From contig NZ_RCHR01000006.1 in assembly GCF_003665065.1 (NCBI RefSeq), positions 117,069 to 181,068 on the forward strand: DNA of 64,000 nt, in the 5' to 3' direction. The notes under the pieces are model-generated. The model saw only the letters and a list, made by a program, of their open reading frames with translations, was not told the DNA's origin and made no database searches. Within the stretch, counting starts at the first letter, position 1. The number at the start of each line of letters is the position of its first letter. Made by a program: the position numbers and the translations under genes. Shown piece by piece: positions 1-8,613 of the stretch. This stretch comes from Oceanobacillus piezotolerans. GTDB taxonomy: Bacteria; Bacillota; Bacilli; Bacillales; Amphibacillaceae.

Positions 1-446
1 GAGAGGTCACCTTCATGCAAAGAATACAACATCTTATCTTACCAGCTGTCACCTTAAGTGTTGTAGGGGTAAGTAATATTGCGCTACATACAAGACAGAA
101 GCTTATCGATATATTAGATAAGGAATTTATTCGTTATGCAAGGGCGAAAGGAGAGGCTGGATTTAGATTATTTTGGCGGCACGGCTTCCGCAATACCATG
201 GTGCCTGCCATTTCCATTCACTTTGCTTCCTTTGGAGAGCTTTTCGGAGGGGCGGTACTTGCTGAGCAGGTCTTTTCATATCCAGGACTCGGTCAGGCAG
301 TCGTGCAAGCGGGTCTTGGGGGAGATGTTCCATTACTATTAGGGATCGTGTTGTTTACTACTATTTTTGTTTATATCGGAAATCTATTGGCAGATCTCCT
401 TTACCGAGTAATAGACCCTCGAATTAGGAGGGGGACTCTATCATGA
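1..446 (+). CDS. ABC importer permease, OppB/DppB/NikB type (5' truncated by window edge)
   Basis: C-terminal part of an inner-membrane permease for a peptide- or nickel-type ABC importer. The frame is open to the first base, so the ATG at 15 is probably internal and the gene starts outside the window. The visible 140-odd residues carry the binding-protein-dependent transport EAA loop (YARAKG followed by FWRHGFRNTMVP), which docks on the ATPase, and at least two following membrane segments. It overlaps the next permease by 4 bp, showing translational coupling within one operon. The substrate cannot be read from the permease alone, and the substrate-binding protein is not in view. Confidence 0.88.
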   Translation, partial: EVTFMQRIQHLILPAVTLSVVGVSNIALHTRQKLIDILDKEFIRYARAKGEAGFRLFWRHGFRNTMVPAISIHFASFGELFGGAVLAEQVFSYPGLGQAVVQAGLGGDVPLLLGIVLFTTIFVYIGNLLADLLYRVIDPRIRRGTLS

Positions 447-1279
447 TATCAAATATAAGGTCTTTAAGTCTTAGGCAGCGTGCATTGCTTACCATTACTT
501 TATCTGTTCTATTTTTACTTTCTATTGCTATTGGCAGCTTTTTATTTGGAGAAGACGAGCTTGCTATTCAAATGCAGAATAAGAATAGTTCACCATCTCT
601 CTCTCATTGGTTTGGTACAGATTGGTTAGGAAGAGATATGTTTGCACGGACAGTCGATGGATTAGCTCTTAGCCTTGGTGTAGGATTACTTGCTTCTTCC
701 ATCAGTGTTGTCATTGCTTTAATTCTAAGTTTACTCACCATGTGGAGCGAGTGGGCGGATCGAATCGTAACCTGGTTTATTGATCTTTTTCTTAGTGTTC
801 CACACCTTGTTCTATTAATTTTAATTTCTTTCTCACTTGGAGGAGGCTTTAAGGGAGTTGTGCTGGGGTTAGCATTCACACATTGGCCAAGCCTCACTCG
901 CATACTGAGAGGGGAGATATTACAAATGAAAACAGCGGAATATGTAGGAATATCTAAGCAACTGGGTAAATCTAAATGGTGGGTAGCAAGGTATCACTTC
1001 CTGCCTCACCTTATTCCTCAACTGTTTGTTGGTTTCCTGTTAATGTTCCCTCATGCTATTCTTCATGAAGCATCGATAACATTTTTGGGGTTTGGATTAC
1101 CAGCAGAGCAACCAGCAATAGGAGTCATTTTGTCTGAATCCATGCGTTACCTATCTGTTGGAATGTGGTGGTTAGCATTTTTCCCAGGGCTTTCTCTGCT
1201 GCTGATGGTTGGTATTTTCGATCGACTGGGACATAGCTTGCAGAAACTGCTTGATCCATTCCAAGGACAGAAGCGCTAG
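443..1279 (+). CDS. ABC importer permease, OppC/DppC/NikC type
   Basis: Second permease of the same importer, 278 aa, a normal length for the family. An N-terminal membrane anchor is followed by the hallmark GTDWLGRDMFAR segment of DppC-type permeases around residues 54-65. After it come five or so membrane helices and an EAA loop near YVGISKQLGKSKWWVARYHFLPH. The start overlaps the stop of the upstream permease, and the double-ATPase gene follows 19 bp downstream. Peptide, nickel-chelate and opine-metallophore importers share this architecture, so I leave the substrate open. Confidence 0.9.
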   Translation: MISNIRSLSLRQRALLTITLSVLFLLSIAIGSFLFGEDELAIQMQNKNSSPSLSHWFGTDWLGRDMFARTVDGLALSLGVGLLASSISVVIALILSLLTMWSEWADRIVTWFIDLFLSVPHLVLLILISFSLGGGFKGVVLGLAFTHWPSLTRILRGEILQMKTAEYVGISKQLGKSKWWVARYHFLPHLIPQLFVGFLLMFPHAILHEASITFLGFGLPAEQPAIGVILSESMRYLSVGMWWLAFFPGLSLLLMVGIFDRLGHSLQKLLDPFQGQKR

Positions 1280-1298
1280 AAAGGGGCGATATATTGAA

Positions 1299-2720
1299 AT
1301 GGAGATGCCCTTATTAGAAGTAAATGACTTTTCCCTAACATTCCGAACCTATGAAAGAGGATTAAGAGAAAAGGAATTAACGGTTATAAGAAAGCTAAAT
1401 ATGAACATTAAGCGGTCAGAAATAGTAGCTGTGGTTGGGGCAAGCGGTTCTGGGAAGAGCCTGCTTGCCAATGCGATTCTAGGAATTCTACCTGAACATG
1501 TTCATACAAATGGAGAAATAAAATACAAAGGAAGAGTGTTAGAAAGACGTGAGCAAGAAAAACTCCGAGGCAAGGAGATTTGTCTTATCCCGCAATCAGT
1601 TAATGCATTGGATCCATTAATGAAAACAGGAAAGCAGGTTAGGCATAGTATAAAGAAAGGCAACAGACATGAGATACAGCGTAGTATTTTTCGCAAAGTT
1701 GGCCTGCCTATAGAAGCCGGAGAAAAATATCCGTTTGAATTGTCTGGTGGTATGGCGAGGAGAGTACTGGCAATTTCGGCCTTCGTGGATAATCCGGAGT
1801 TAATTATTGCAGATGAGCCTACTCCTGGGATGGACCCTGCAGCACTTCAGGAAACAATCAGCATTCTTAAGCAACTAGCTGGTGCTGGAAAGGGAATCCT
1901 GTTTATTACGCATGATATCGATACAGCATTAAAGCTAGCAGATAAAGTCGTTGTCTTTAATAAAGGAGAAACGATAGAGGAAGCATCAGTCGATGCTTTT
2001 TCAGGAACTGGGGAGAAGCTCAAACACCCTTTTACGAAGAATTTGTGGAATTCAATGCCACAAAATAAGTTCCTTCCAATCAAAAAGATAACTAACAGGG
2101 ATATACAAGGGGAGTTAAAGGCTCAAGAGCTTTGCTACAGCTATCCTCAAGGGAGTACGTTATTTCATGAGCTTTCTCTGACTATCAAGCCAGGTGAGAT
2201 AGTAGGATTACATGGCTATAGTGGTTCTGGTAAAACAACGATGGCTAAAATCATTGCAGGCTATCTAAAACCGGAAGAGGGAAGGGTAATTATTGATGGC
2301 CACCCCTCACAAACACGGGGGCATTCGCCAGTACAGCTAGTCTGGCAGCATCCCGAGAAAGCGATCAATCCAAGGTGGAAGCTAAAAAAGGTTCTGCAAG
2401 AAAGCGGGATGGAAAACAGTCCATTACTTGATGAATTAGGGATAAAGAAAGAATGGCTAGAACGCTGGCCGAGCGAGTTATCTGGAGGAGAATTACAGAG
2501 AATATGTGTTGCAAGAGCATTAAATAAACATACGAAATATTTGATTGCAGATGAAATGACAACCATGCTTGATACAGTCACACAGGCAAAAATATGGCAA
2601 GTCGTGATAAAATTAGCAAGAGAGAGAAACTTAGGGGTTCTTGCAATAAGTCATGATCATGCTTTGTTAGACCGAATCAGTGATGTAATAGTTGATTTTA
2701 AAGACATTAGCAATGTTTAA
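1299..2720 (+). CDS. Fused double ATP-binding protein of peptide/nickel-type ABC importer
   Basis: 473-aa cytoplasmic ATPase with two complete nucleotide-binding domains in one chain, in place of the usual separate OppD/OppF or NikD/NikE pair. Domain 1: Walker A GASGSGKS (48-55), signature LSGGM (148-152), Walker B LIIADEP (168-174). Domain 2: Walker A GYSGSGKTT (306-314), signature LSGGELQ (394-400), Walker B YLIADE (414-419). A longer in-frame start at 1209 lies inside the upstream permease. I chose ATG 1299 because an AAAGGGGCG ribosome site sits about 11 bases before it. Fusions of this kind also occur in GsiA and YejF. With both permeases it completes the membrane part of the importer. 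Confidence 0.88.
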   Translation: MEMPLLEVNDFSLTFRTYERGLREKELTVIRKLNMNIKRSEIVAVVGASGSGKSLLANAILGILPEHVHTNGEIKYKGRVLERREQEKLRGKEICLIPQSVNALDPLMKTGKQVRHSIKKGNRHEIQRSIFRKVGLPIEAGEKYPFELSGGMARRVLAISAFVDNPELIIADEPTPGMDPAALQETISILKQLAGAGKGILFITHDIDTALKLADKVVVFNKGETIEEASVDAFSGTGEKLKHPFTKNLWNSMPQNKFLPIKKITNRDIQGELKAQELCYSYPQGSTLFHELSLTIKPGEIVGLHGYSGSGKTTMAKIIAGYLKPEEGRVIIDGHPSQTRGHSPVQLVWQHPEKAINPRWKLKKVLQESGMENSPLLDELGIKKEWLERWPSELSGGELQRICVARALNKHTKYLIADEMTTMLDTVTQAKIWQVVIKLARERNLGVLAISHDHALLDRISDVIVDFKDISNV

Positions 2721-2756
2721 AGAGAAAGATAAAGAGAACAAATTAGGGGGAGAAAG

Positions 2757-3380
2757 ATGTTCTTTATCATGGTAAGCTTCATCGGCTACTTGTTTGGTTG
2801 TCTTCATGGATCACAACTAGTAGGAAAACTGAAAAACATAGATATCAAAAATTCAGGGGTTAAAAATGCAGGAGCATCGAACACGACCATTCTGTTAGGC
2901 TGGAAATATGGCATTTTGGTTGCTTTTATTGATATATTCAAAGCAACATTAGCGATTCTCTTAGTATTGTATATTCTAAAAGATAATGGATTGACAGGAG
3001 ATTCCCAAATGCTGCTGGTCTATGTGACATTATTCTTTGTTATTATCGGCCATAATTATCCAATTACGATGAAGTTCAGTGGTGGGAAAGGAACAGCGTC
3101 ACTTGTGGGAGCTTTACTTGCGATAGATTGGAAGGTAGCTCTGATTGGGATAGGAGTTCTGCTTATTTTTACCTTTGCAACCGATTATTTAGTGATTGGC
3201 GTTCTATTTATGTACATCTCCTTTTTGGTGACAACGTACATGTTTTTTGGAATGGAACCTGCTTTCGTCGTGTTCATGCTTTCTATCCTAAGTTTTATGA
3301 AACATATGGAGAATTATAAACGTATTATTACGAAACAAGAGACGAAGTTATCTAGTATGTATAAGAAGAAAGTGTCATAA
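2757..3380 (+). CDS. PlsY-family (glycerol-3-phosphate acyltransferase-like) membrane protein, divergent
   Basis: 207-aa polytopic membrane protein resembling PlsY, which transfers acyl groups from acyl phosphate to glycerol 3-phosphate. All three family motifs are recognisable. Motif 1 is altered (SGVKNAGASN, residues 34-42 region, where PlsY usually has SGNxGATN). Motif 2 is present as GHN (98-100) plus GGKGTA (109-114). Motif 3 is H183, N186, R189 and E195. The changed first motif, and a setting beside an ABC importer rather than parC/parE, suggest a paralogue instead of the housekeeping enzyme. A GGGGGAGAAAG ribosome site precedes the ATG. The DUF456 gene follows 18 bp downstream. Confidence 0.72.
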   Translation: MFFIMVSFIGYLFGCLHGSQLVGKLKNIDIKNSGVKNAGASNTTILLGWKYGILVAFIDIFKATLAILLVLYILKDNGLTGDSQMLLVYVTLFFVIIGHNYPITMKFSGGKGTASLVGALLAIDWKVALIGIGVLLIFTFATDYLVIGVLFMYISFLVTTYMFFGMEPAFVVFMLSILSFMKHMENYKRIITKQETKLSSMYKKKVS

Positions 3381-3398
3381 GTAGGAAGGGAGGACAAT

Positions 3399-3884
3399 AT
3401 GGTAGATTTCATTGTTTGGATCGTTATCATTGCTATGTTTGTTCTAAGCTTTGTTGGTATTTTATATCCGATTGTTCCATCTGTTTTAGTACTATGGGTT
3501 GGATTCCTTCTCTATCAATTTATAATTAATCCCGATGAATTAACGATTGTATTCTGGATTGCTATGATTTTGTTTACTGTTTTTCTCTTTGTTGCAGATA
3601 TTATAGCAAATAGCTATTTTGTAAAGAAATATGGGGGCAGTAAGTGGGGTGAGCGCGGTGCTGCAATTGCCGTCATTGTTGGCTCGTTTATCATTCCACC
3701 TTTGGGAGTAATTGTCGTTCCTTTTCTCGCTGTTTTTGTCATAGAATTAATACAGCGACGTACACCAAAGGATGCTATTCGTGCTTCCATTGGTTCTCTG
3801 TTTGGTTTTCTTGGAGGATCGGCAGCAAAAGTCCTCATACAGCTTATTATGATTGTTTGGTTTTTCATTGTCATTTGGTTTTAG
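3399..3884 (+). CDS. DUF456 family membrane protein
   Basis: 161-aa integral membrane protein with about four hydrophobic helices. The first hairpin (residues 5-55, FVLSFVGILYPIVPSVLVLWVG) and the Gly/Pro-rich IIPPLGVIVVPFLAVFVIE stretch near residues 98-116 are typical of DUF456 (YqgC-like) proteins. Function unknown. An AAGGGAGG ribosome site precedes ATG 3399. It lies 18 bp after the PlsY-like gene and 26 bp before pdxK, so it is probably cotranscribed. Confidence 0.78.
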   Translation: MVDFIVWIVIIAMFVLSFVGILYPIVPSVLVLWVGFLLYQFIINPDELTIVFWIAMILFTVFLFVADIIANSYFVKKYGGSKWGERGAAIAVIVGSFIIPPLGVIVVPFLAVFVIELIQRRTPKDAIRASIGSLFGFLGGSAAKVLIQLIMIVWFFIVIWF

Positions 3885-3910
3885 ATTTATGAAAAGGAAG
3901 GGAGTTTGTT

Positions 3911-4741
3911 ATGGAATATCCAAAGAGAGTCCTAACTATAGCAGGTTCTGCTGCTGGGGGCAGTGCTGGAATTCAGGCTGACTTAAAGACTTTTCAGGAA
4001 TTAGATGCTTATGGAATGAGTATTATAACTGCGATGGTAGGCCGTCATCCAAAGACACAAAAGAATGTGCATCTAGTCGGTGAAGAGGCAATTGAAGCAC
4101 AATTCGCAACAGCAGTACATCAGGTCGGAGTGGACGGATTAAAAACCGGAATGTTGTTTACTAAGGAAACGATTGAACTGGTTGCTGGCTTAATTGCTTC
4201 TTCTGAAGTAGAGACCGTTGTAGTCGATCCTGTTATGATTGGTAAAATGAATTCCAAGCTGCTAAAAGAAGATGCAATGGAAGCTTTAAAACTAAAGTTA
4301 ATTCCACTTGCAACCATCATTACACCTAATGTGCCGGAAGCGTCCCAATTACTTGGAGGAAGAACCCTTACTACGGTAGAGGACTTAAAGCAAGCTGCTG
4401 TGGACTTGTACCAACTTGGGGCAAAAAATATTCTCGTTAAGGGCGGGAGATTAGAGGGCCCGGCGATTGACGTTTTGTATGATGGGCAGCATGTAACAAC
4501 CTTCAAAGCACCACGTATTAATACGATTCACACAAGTGGAGCAGGGTGCACCTATTCGGCAGCTATTACTGCCTTCCTTACAAAGGGATTGGAAGTGAAA
4601 GAGGCAGTCAGATTTTCTAAAAGTTTTGTTACTACAGCAATCGAACATGGTTTTTCTTACACGGAAGTGGTTGGACCTACCTATCATGCAGCAGAAAGGA
4701 AATATGGAGAAGCACATAAAATAATAGTGAATGAGGGATGA
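3911..4741 (+). CDS. pdxK: Pyridoxine/pyridoxal/hydroxymethylpyrimidine kinase (PdxK/ThiD family)
   Basis: 276-aa cytoplasmic ribokinase-fold enzyme that phosphorylates B6 vitamers with ATP, feeding the pyridoxal 5'-phosphate salvage pathway. Visible features are an N-terminal substrate loop (TIAGSAAGGSAGIQADLKTFQ), the NVPEAS segment near residue 140, and the C-terminal anion-hole and catalytic motif HTSGAGCTYSAA. The cysteine in that last motif is characteristic of the Bacillus PdxK subgroup within the ThiD family, and the sequence is closer to B. subtilis PdxK than to its thiamine-pathway ThiD. It ends 4 bases before the nicotinamidase gene start, so the two cofactor-salvage genes are coupled. 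Confidence 0.88.
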   Translation: MEYPKRVLTIAGSAAGGSAGIQADLKTFQELDAYGMSIITAMVGRHPKTQKNVHLVGEEAIEAQFATAVHQVGVDGLKTGMLFTKETIELVAGLIASSEVETVVVDPVMIGKMNSKLLKEDAMEALKLKLIPLATIITPNVPEASQLLGGRTLTTVEDLKQAAVDLYQLGAKNILVKGGRLEGPAIDVLYDGQHVTTFKAPRINTIHTSGAGCTYSAAITAFLTKGLEVKEAVRFSKSFVTTAIEHGFSYTEVVGPTYHAAERKYGEAHKIIVNEG

Positions 4742-4745
4742 TGAA

Positions 4746-5297
4746 ATGACAAAGCGAGCCTTAATTAATGTAGACTATACATATGATTTTGTAGCAACAG
4801 ATGGAGCACTTACCTGTGGTGAACCTGGACAAGCTATTGAAGCGGAGATTGTGAAACTAACGGAAGCGTTTATCGAAAATGATGACTATGTAGTATTTGC
4901 CATCGATGTACATCACGAGGAGGACCCTCATCATCCAGAAACGAAGCTTTTCCCTCCGCACAATATTATCGGCACCTCTGGGAGAGATCTCTTTGGAGAC
5001 TTAGCACGTGTTTATCAGGACAACCGGGACAAGGAGAATGTTTATTATATTGATAAAACGCGTTATAGTGCATTTGCAGGAACAGATCTTGAGATTCGGC
5101 TACGTGAACGGGGAATAGAAGAGGTTCATATTGTAGGCGTTTGTACGGATATTTGCGTGCTGCATACTGCCGTCGATGCGTACAATAAAGGTTTTAACAT
5201 TGTAATTCATAAGGACGCTGTAGCAAGCTTTAATGGAGCGGGGCATGAATGGGCATTAGGGCATTTTACAGATACTTTAGGTGCAAAAGTGGAGTAA
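4746..5297 (+). CDS. pncA: Nicotinamidase / cysteine hydrolase (isochorismatase superfamily)
   Basis: 183-aa cytoplasmic hydrolase that most likely converts nicotinamide to nicotinate for NAD salvage. The triad of the family is present: Asp10 (INVDYTYDF), Lys104 (DKTRYSAF) and the cysteine of GVCTDICV (Cys137). The metal-site segment DVHHEEDPHHP lies at residues 54-63. A start at 4731 would lie inside pdxK without a ribosome site. ATG 4746 has GAGGG at a proper distance and opens with MTKRALINVD. An imperfect hairpin at 5359-5399 follows the stop without a clear T tract. Close relatives hydrolyse other amides, so the substrate is inferred. Confidence 0.82.
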   Translation: MTKRALINVDYTYDFVATDGALTCGEPGQAIEAEIVKLTEAFIENDDYVVFAIDVHHEEDPHHPETKLFPPHNIIGTSGRDLFGDLARVYQDNRDKENVYYIDKTRYSAFAGTDLEIRLRERGIEEVHIVGVCTDICVLHTAVDAYNKGFNIVIHKDAVASFNGAGHEWALGHFTDTLGAKVE

Positions 5298-5437
5298 GCT
5301 TTTATCTTATAACGACAGAGAAGGTACATTTGCAGAGTGATTAAGAGTAAATTGTTTTCCATGGGAAGTGTCTCCTTTTTAAAAGGAAGTTAGACATGGG
5401 TACTGCTTTTCCCATCCAAAAAATCACTTCCCCTTTC

Positions 5438-5466
5438 TTGACTTTACGCTTTCCTACATATATATT
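5438..5466 (+). promoter_or_regulatory. SigA-type promoter of the proS T-box transcript
   Basis: TTGACT (5438-5443) and TATATT (5461-5466) are separated by exactly 17 bp. The predicted transcript starts near 5473, at the 5' edge of the T-box leader. Confidence 0.75.
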
Positions 5467-5472
5467 AGGTTA

Positions 5473-5709
5473 TATTAATAATAATAGAAACGTTGAAGAG
5501 GAATAGTATAATTTAAAGTCTTTTGAAGAGAGGAAATGGCTGGTGTGAATTTCCATAGACATGAATTAGAACCTGCCTCAGAGTTCGCCATCAGAAAAGC
5601 GTGTTTGCTGTAAGATGTGCGCGGTGGATAACCGTTAACAAGCAGAGTGTGCAAGTGTCTTCTTATCTTGCAAACAAGGGTGGTAACGCCAAACCTCGGT
5701 CCCTTTTTT
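5473..5709 (+). promoter_or_regulatory. T-box riboswitch, proline specifier, upstream of proS
   Basis: The roughly 235-nt leader senses uncharged tRNA. The conserved T-box AAGGGTGGTAACGCC lies at 5676-5690, with the tRNA-end-binding TGG at 5681-5683. A C-rich strand CCTCGGTCCC and a T run at 5703-5708 provide the competing terminator. In stem I, the triplet after TTAGAA is CCT (5572-5574), a proline codon, matching the gene downstream. The AGGAAATGG-type stem I and GTGTGAA elements are also visible. Known rule for the family: deacylated tRNA stabilises the antiterminator, so proline shortage would raise ProRS synthesis. The specifier assignment rests on its position after GAA and its agreement with the gene. 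Confidence 0.88.
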
Positions 5710-5803
5710 GGATGGAGGATTTTTTGTGTGCAAGAAGAGCGGAGCACTCGGCCTTTGGTATATACAATTAATTAAAAACAAAACATATAAAGAGGTGTTC
5801 AAC

Positions 5804-7243
5804 ATGGGTAAAAAGAATAAGCAGTTTGTGGAGAAGATTACTGCAATGGAAGATGATTTCGCACAGTGGTACACGGATGTTGTAAAGCAGGCGGAATTGG
5901 TTGACTATGGTCAGGTTCGTGGAACGATGATTATCAAACCATACGGCTATGCGATTTGGGAAAATATTAAAGATGAATTAGACAAAAAAATTAAAGAAAC
6001 AGGACATTCTAATGTTGCCTTCCCACTATTTATTCCAGAAAGTCTCCTGCAAAAAGAAGCAGACCATGTGGAAGGATTTGCCCCAGAAGTGGCATGGGTC
6101 ACACATGGTGGAGATGAGGAATTAGCTGAGCGTATCGCAGTGAGACCGACATCAGAAGTGCTTTTCTGTGATTATTATTCAAAAAACATTCATTCTTATC
6201 GTGACTTGCCAAAACTATATAATCAGTGGGCGAATGTCGTACGCTGGGAAAAAACAACACGCCCATTCTTACGGTCATCTGAATTCCATTGGCAGGAAGG
6301 TCACACAGCACATGCAACAGATGAAGATGCTTCTCAAGAAACAGATAGAATGCTTGGGGTTTATGCAGATCTTGTTGAAGATTATTTAGCAATCCCTGTT
6401 TATAAAGGACGCAAAACAGATAAAGAAAAATTTGCTGGTGCAAAATATACATTAACGATTGAAAGCTTAATGCATGATGGAAAAGCATTGCAATCCGGTA
6501 CTTCTCATCATTTTGGTTCAGGTTTTGCTGAAGCATTCGATATTACTTATTTAGATGAAAATGGAGAAAGTCAATTTGTGCATCAAACATCATGGGGACT
6601 TTCAACTCGTATTATGGGTGCACTGATTATGGTTCATGGAGATAATCGCGGTTTGGTCATCCCACCACGTATTGCACCTACACAAGCAATGATCGTTCCA
6701 ATTGCACAACATAAAGAAGGTGTTTTGGATAAAGCTTATGTACTTCGCGATCAGTTGAAGAACATCGTTCGTGTTGATATCGATGCAAGTGACAAGATGC
6801 CAGGCTGGAAGTTTAACGAGTACGAAATGAAAGGTATCCCAGTTCGTATTGAAATGGGACCTAAGGATATTGAAAAGGAACAAGTCGTTCTTGTACGCCG
6901 TGATACAGGAGAGAAAGAATTTGTACACTTAAGCGATTTAGAAGAACGTTTGCCAAAATTATTAGAAGAAATTCAGCAAAATCTATATGACAAAGCATTG
7001 GCACACCGTGAGGAAATGACAACAGTTGCTACAAACATGGATGAATTTAAACAAACGCTCGAGGAAAAAGGCGGATTCATTAAAGCAATGTGGTGTGGAG
7101 ACTTAGCATGTGAAGAAAAAATTAAAGAAGACACATCTGCTACCTCCCGTTGTATTCCATTTGAACAAGAACAAGTTTCTGATACTTGTGTATGCTGTGG
7201 AAAAGAAGCAAAAGAATTGGTGTATTGGGCAAAAGCATATTAA
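5804..7243 (+). CDS. proS: Prolyl-tRNA synthetase, short archaeal/eukaryotic-type (ProS type 3)
   Basis: 479-aa class II aminoacyl-tRNA synthetase that charges tRNA-Pro. It is much shorter than the usual bacterial enzyme (about 565 aa) and lacks the inserted editing domain between motifs 2 and 3. Motif 2 is [21 protein letters not shown] and motif 3 is [15 protein letters not shown]. The C-terminal domain has paired cysteines ([22 protein letters not shown]) for a zinc-type fold and ends in the YWAKAY tail typical of archaeal-type ProRS. The 5' end of the open frame (from 5708) is T-box leader. ATG 5804 follows an AGAGGTG ribosome site. Some Bacillus species carry this type as a second ProRS; whether a long-type gene exists elsewhere cannot be seen here. 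Confidence 0.93.
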   Translation: MGKKNKQFVEKITAMEDDFAQWYTDVVKQAELVDYGQVRGTMIIKPYGYAIWENIKDELDKKIKETGHSNVAFPLFIPESLLQKEADHVEGFAPEVAWVTHGGDEELAERIAVRPTSEVLFCDYYSKNIHSYRDLPKLYNQWANVVRWEKTTRPFLRSSEFHWQEGHTAHATDEDASQETDRMLGVYADLVEDYLAIPVYKGRKTDKEKFAGAKYTLTIESLMHDGKALQSGTSHHFGSGFAEAFDITYLDENGESQFVHQTSWGLSTRIMGALIMVHGDNRGLVIPPRIAPTQAMIVPIAQHKEGVLDKAYVLRDQLKNIVRVDIDASDKMPGWKFNEYEMKGIPVRIEMGPKDIEKEQVVLVRRDTGEKEFVHLSDLEERLPKLLEEIQQNLYDKALAHREEMTTVATNMDEFKQTLEEKGGFIKAMWCGDLACEEKIKEDTSATSRCIPFEQEQVSDTCVCCGKEAKELVYWAKAY

Positions 7244-7256
7244 TTTTAGGTCTAGA

Positions 7257-7284
7257 AGGGCGTCCATTTGGGCGTTCTTTTTTT
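7257..7284 (+). terminator. Terminator of proS
   Basis: A 9-bp stem (7257-7265 with 7270-7278, three G-T pairs, loop ATTT) runs into seven T residues. Confidence 0.7.
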
Positions 7285-7313
7285 GGCTTAGGTTTAGGTG
7301 CTGACCATGAGTA

Positions 7314-7544
7314 AACATCGCTTTGGAGAAGGAAAACATCACCCTTGAGAAGCAGAACATCCCCCTCGAGCGAGGAAACATCGCCTTCGAGCGAGAAAAC
7401 ATCACCTTCGAGAAGAAGAACATCGCCCTCGAGCGAGAAAATATCACCTTCGAGAAGAAAAACATCCCCCTCGAGGGAGTAAATATCGCCTTTGAGAAGA
7501 AGAACATCGCCATCGAGAAGAAAAACAAACAACTGGAACATAAA
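7314..7544. repeat. 21-bp minisatellite, 11 tandem copies
   Basis: Eleven consecutive 21-bp units of the form AACATC[GAC]CCNTCGAG[AC][AG]AGNA. The last unit is diverged. Because the unit is a multiple of three, several frames stay open on both strands: plus frame N-I-x-[LF]-E-[KR]-[KE] heptads, minus frames GDVFSLE or MFFFSK repeats. There is no ATG and no ribosome site at the plus-strand start (only TTG 7323), and the array lies between two convergent terminators. I therefore read it as a noncoding minisatellite; a small heptad-repeat protein is the alternative. The array looks GC-richer than its surroundings. Confidence 0.85.
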
Positions 7545-7572
7545 AAAGGCGACCCTATCGGTCGCCTTTAAA
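7541..7572 (-). terminator. Terminator of trhO (reads leftward)
   Basis: AAAGGCGACC and GGTCGCCTTT form a stem around CTATC. On the minus strand it ends in a T tract (plus-strand AAAAAA at 7542-7547), directly after the trhO stop. Confidence 0.8.
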
Positions 7573-7574
7573 GT

Positions 7575-8549
7575 TTATGCTTCTTGCATATCAAATGTTT
7601 CACCAAGTGCTGCAAGTCGAGCTTCGACTTCATCTCTTGATAATTCTTGCTCTTTTACATATAAGTTACGTGGGTGTACTCGGCATTCATGTGTACAGCC
7701 GCGCATATATTTATGCTCGTTTTCTTCGGAGCAAAGCATTTGTCTATTACATTCAGGATTTGCACAATTTACAAAGCGTTCACAAGGTTTTCCGTCAAAA
7801 TAGTCCACGCCGACTACAACATGTTCTTTTTGATTAATATCTACAGTGAGGCGCTCGTCAAAGACGTAGCATTTTCCATCCCATAGTTCACCTTGCACTT
7901 CTGGATCTTTACCATACGTAACGATTCCACCATGCAGCTGGGCAACATCTTCAAATCCTTCTTTTATCATCCAACCAGTGAATTTCTCACAACGAATTCC
8001 ACCAGTACAATACATTAATACTTTTTTACCTTCAATTAAATGTTTATTTTCGCGAACCCACTCAGGTAGATCGCGGAAAGTCTCTATATCTGGATTTATA
8101 GCACCACGGAAATGGCCTACTTCATATTCATAATCATTTCTTGTATCAATAATGACGGTATCCTCACGTTGCATCGCTTCATACCATTCTTGTGGAGATA
8201 ATTTTTCACCAGTGATTTCTTTTGGATCCACATCTTCCTCTTCAGACAAACGAAGCGTAACTAGTTCTTTACGAGGGCGTACATGCATTTTCTTGAATGC
8301 ATGACCATCATGTTCATCCACTTTAAACACTAATTCAGCGAAGCGAGAGTCCTTATGCATTTCTTCCATATAAGCATTGGTTTGTTCTACTGTTCCAGAA
8401 ACAGTACCGTTAATTCCCTCTTTAGCGACTAGGATGCGTCCTTTTAATCCAAGCTCTTTGCAGAACTTAAGATGATCTGCCGCGAATTCTTCTGGGTTTT
8501 CAATATCTACATAATGATAGTACAACAAAACTCGATAATCTTTTGCCAT
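7575..8549 (-). CDS. trhO: tRNA uridine(34) hydroxylase TrhO (rhodanese domain)
   Basis: 324-aa cytoplasmic enzyme of the YceA/YbfQ family that hydroxylates wobble uridine-34 of certain tRNAs, the first step to (m)cmo5U. The N-terminal acylphosphatase-like domain (1-95) contains [17 protein letters not shown]. The rhodanese domain (about 120-215) has the active loop [11 protein letters not shown] with Cys181. The C-terminal cysteine-rich segment ([18 protein letters not shown]) fits the family zinc-like tail. The length is typical. The gene is monocistronic, convergent with proS and driven by its own promoter, with an operator-like palindrome at the predicted start of transcription. Confidence 0.92.
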   Translation of the reverse strand: MAKDYRVLLYYHYVDIENPEEFAADHLKFCKELGLKGRILVAKEGINGTVSGTVEQTNAYMEEMHKDSRFAELVFKVDEHDGHAFKKMHVRPRKELVTLRLSEEEDVDPKEITGEKLSPQEWYEAMQREDTVIIDTRNDYEYEVGHFRGAINPDIETFRDLPEWVRENKHLIEGKKVLMYCTGGIRCEKFTGWMIKEGFEDVAQLHGGIVTYGKDPEVQGELWDGKCYVFDERLTVDINQKEHVVVGVDYFDGKPCERFVNCANPECNRQMLCSEENEHKYMRGCTHECRVHPRNLYVKEQELSRDEVEARLAALGETFDMQEA

Positions 8550-8613
8550 TTTTATTTACCACCTATTCCATTTATATTTGCAAGATACAAATGTACGGTA
8601 GTCGGTATTCAAT

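Noticed and set aside
5359..5399. Dyad after the nicotinamidase gene as a terminator
   Set aside because: The stem needs a 5-base bulge and lacks a following T tract, so it is mentioned only under that gene.
6099..6928. Minus-strand frames inside proS and similar frames opposite odhA, rsbW, tex and others
   Set aside because: They are shadows of strongly coding genes on the other strand, without ribosome sites or recognisable domains.
7103..7541. Open frames on the minus strand through the 21-bp repeat (GDVFSLE and MFFFSK repeats)
   Set aside because: They result from the repeat length being a multiple of three, lack ribosome sites and run into proS or the trhO terminator.
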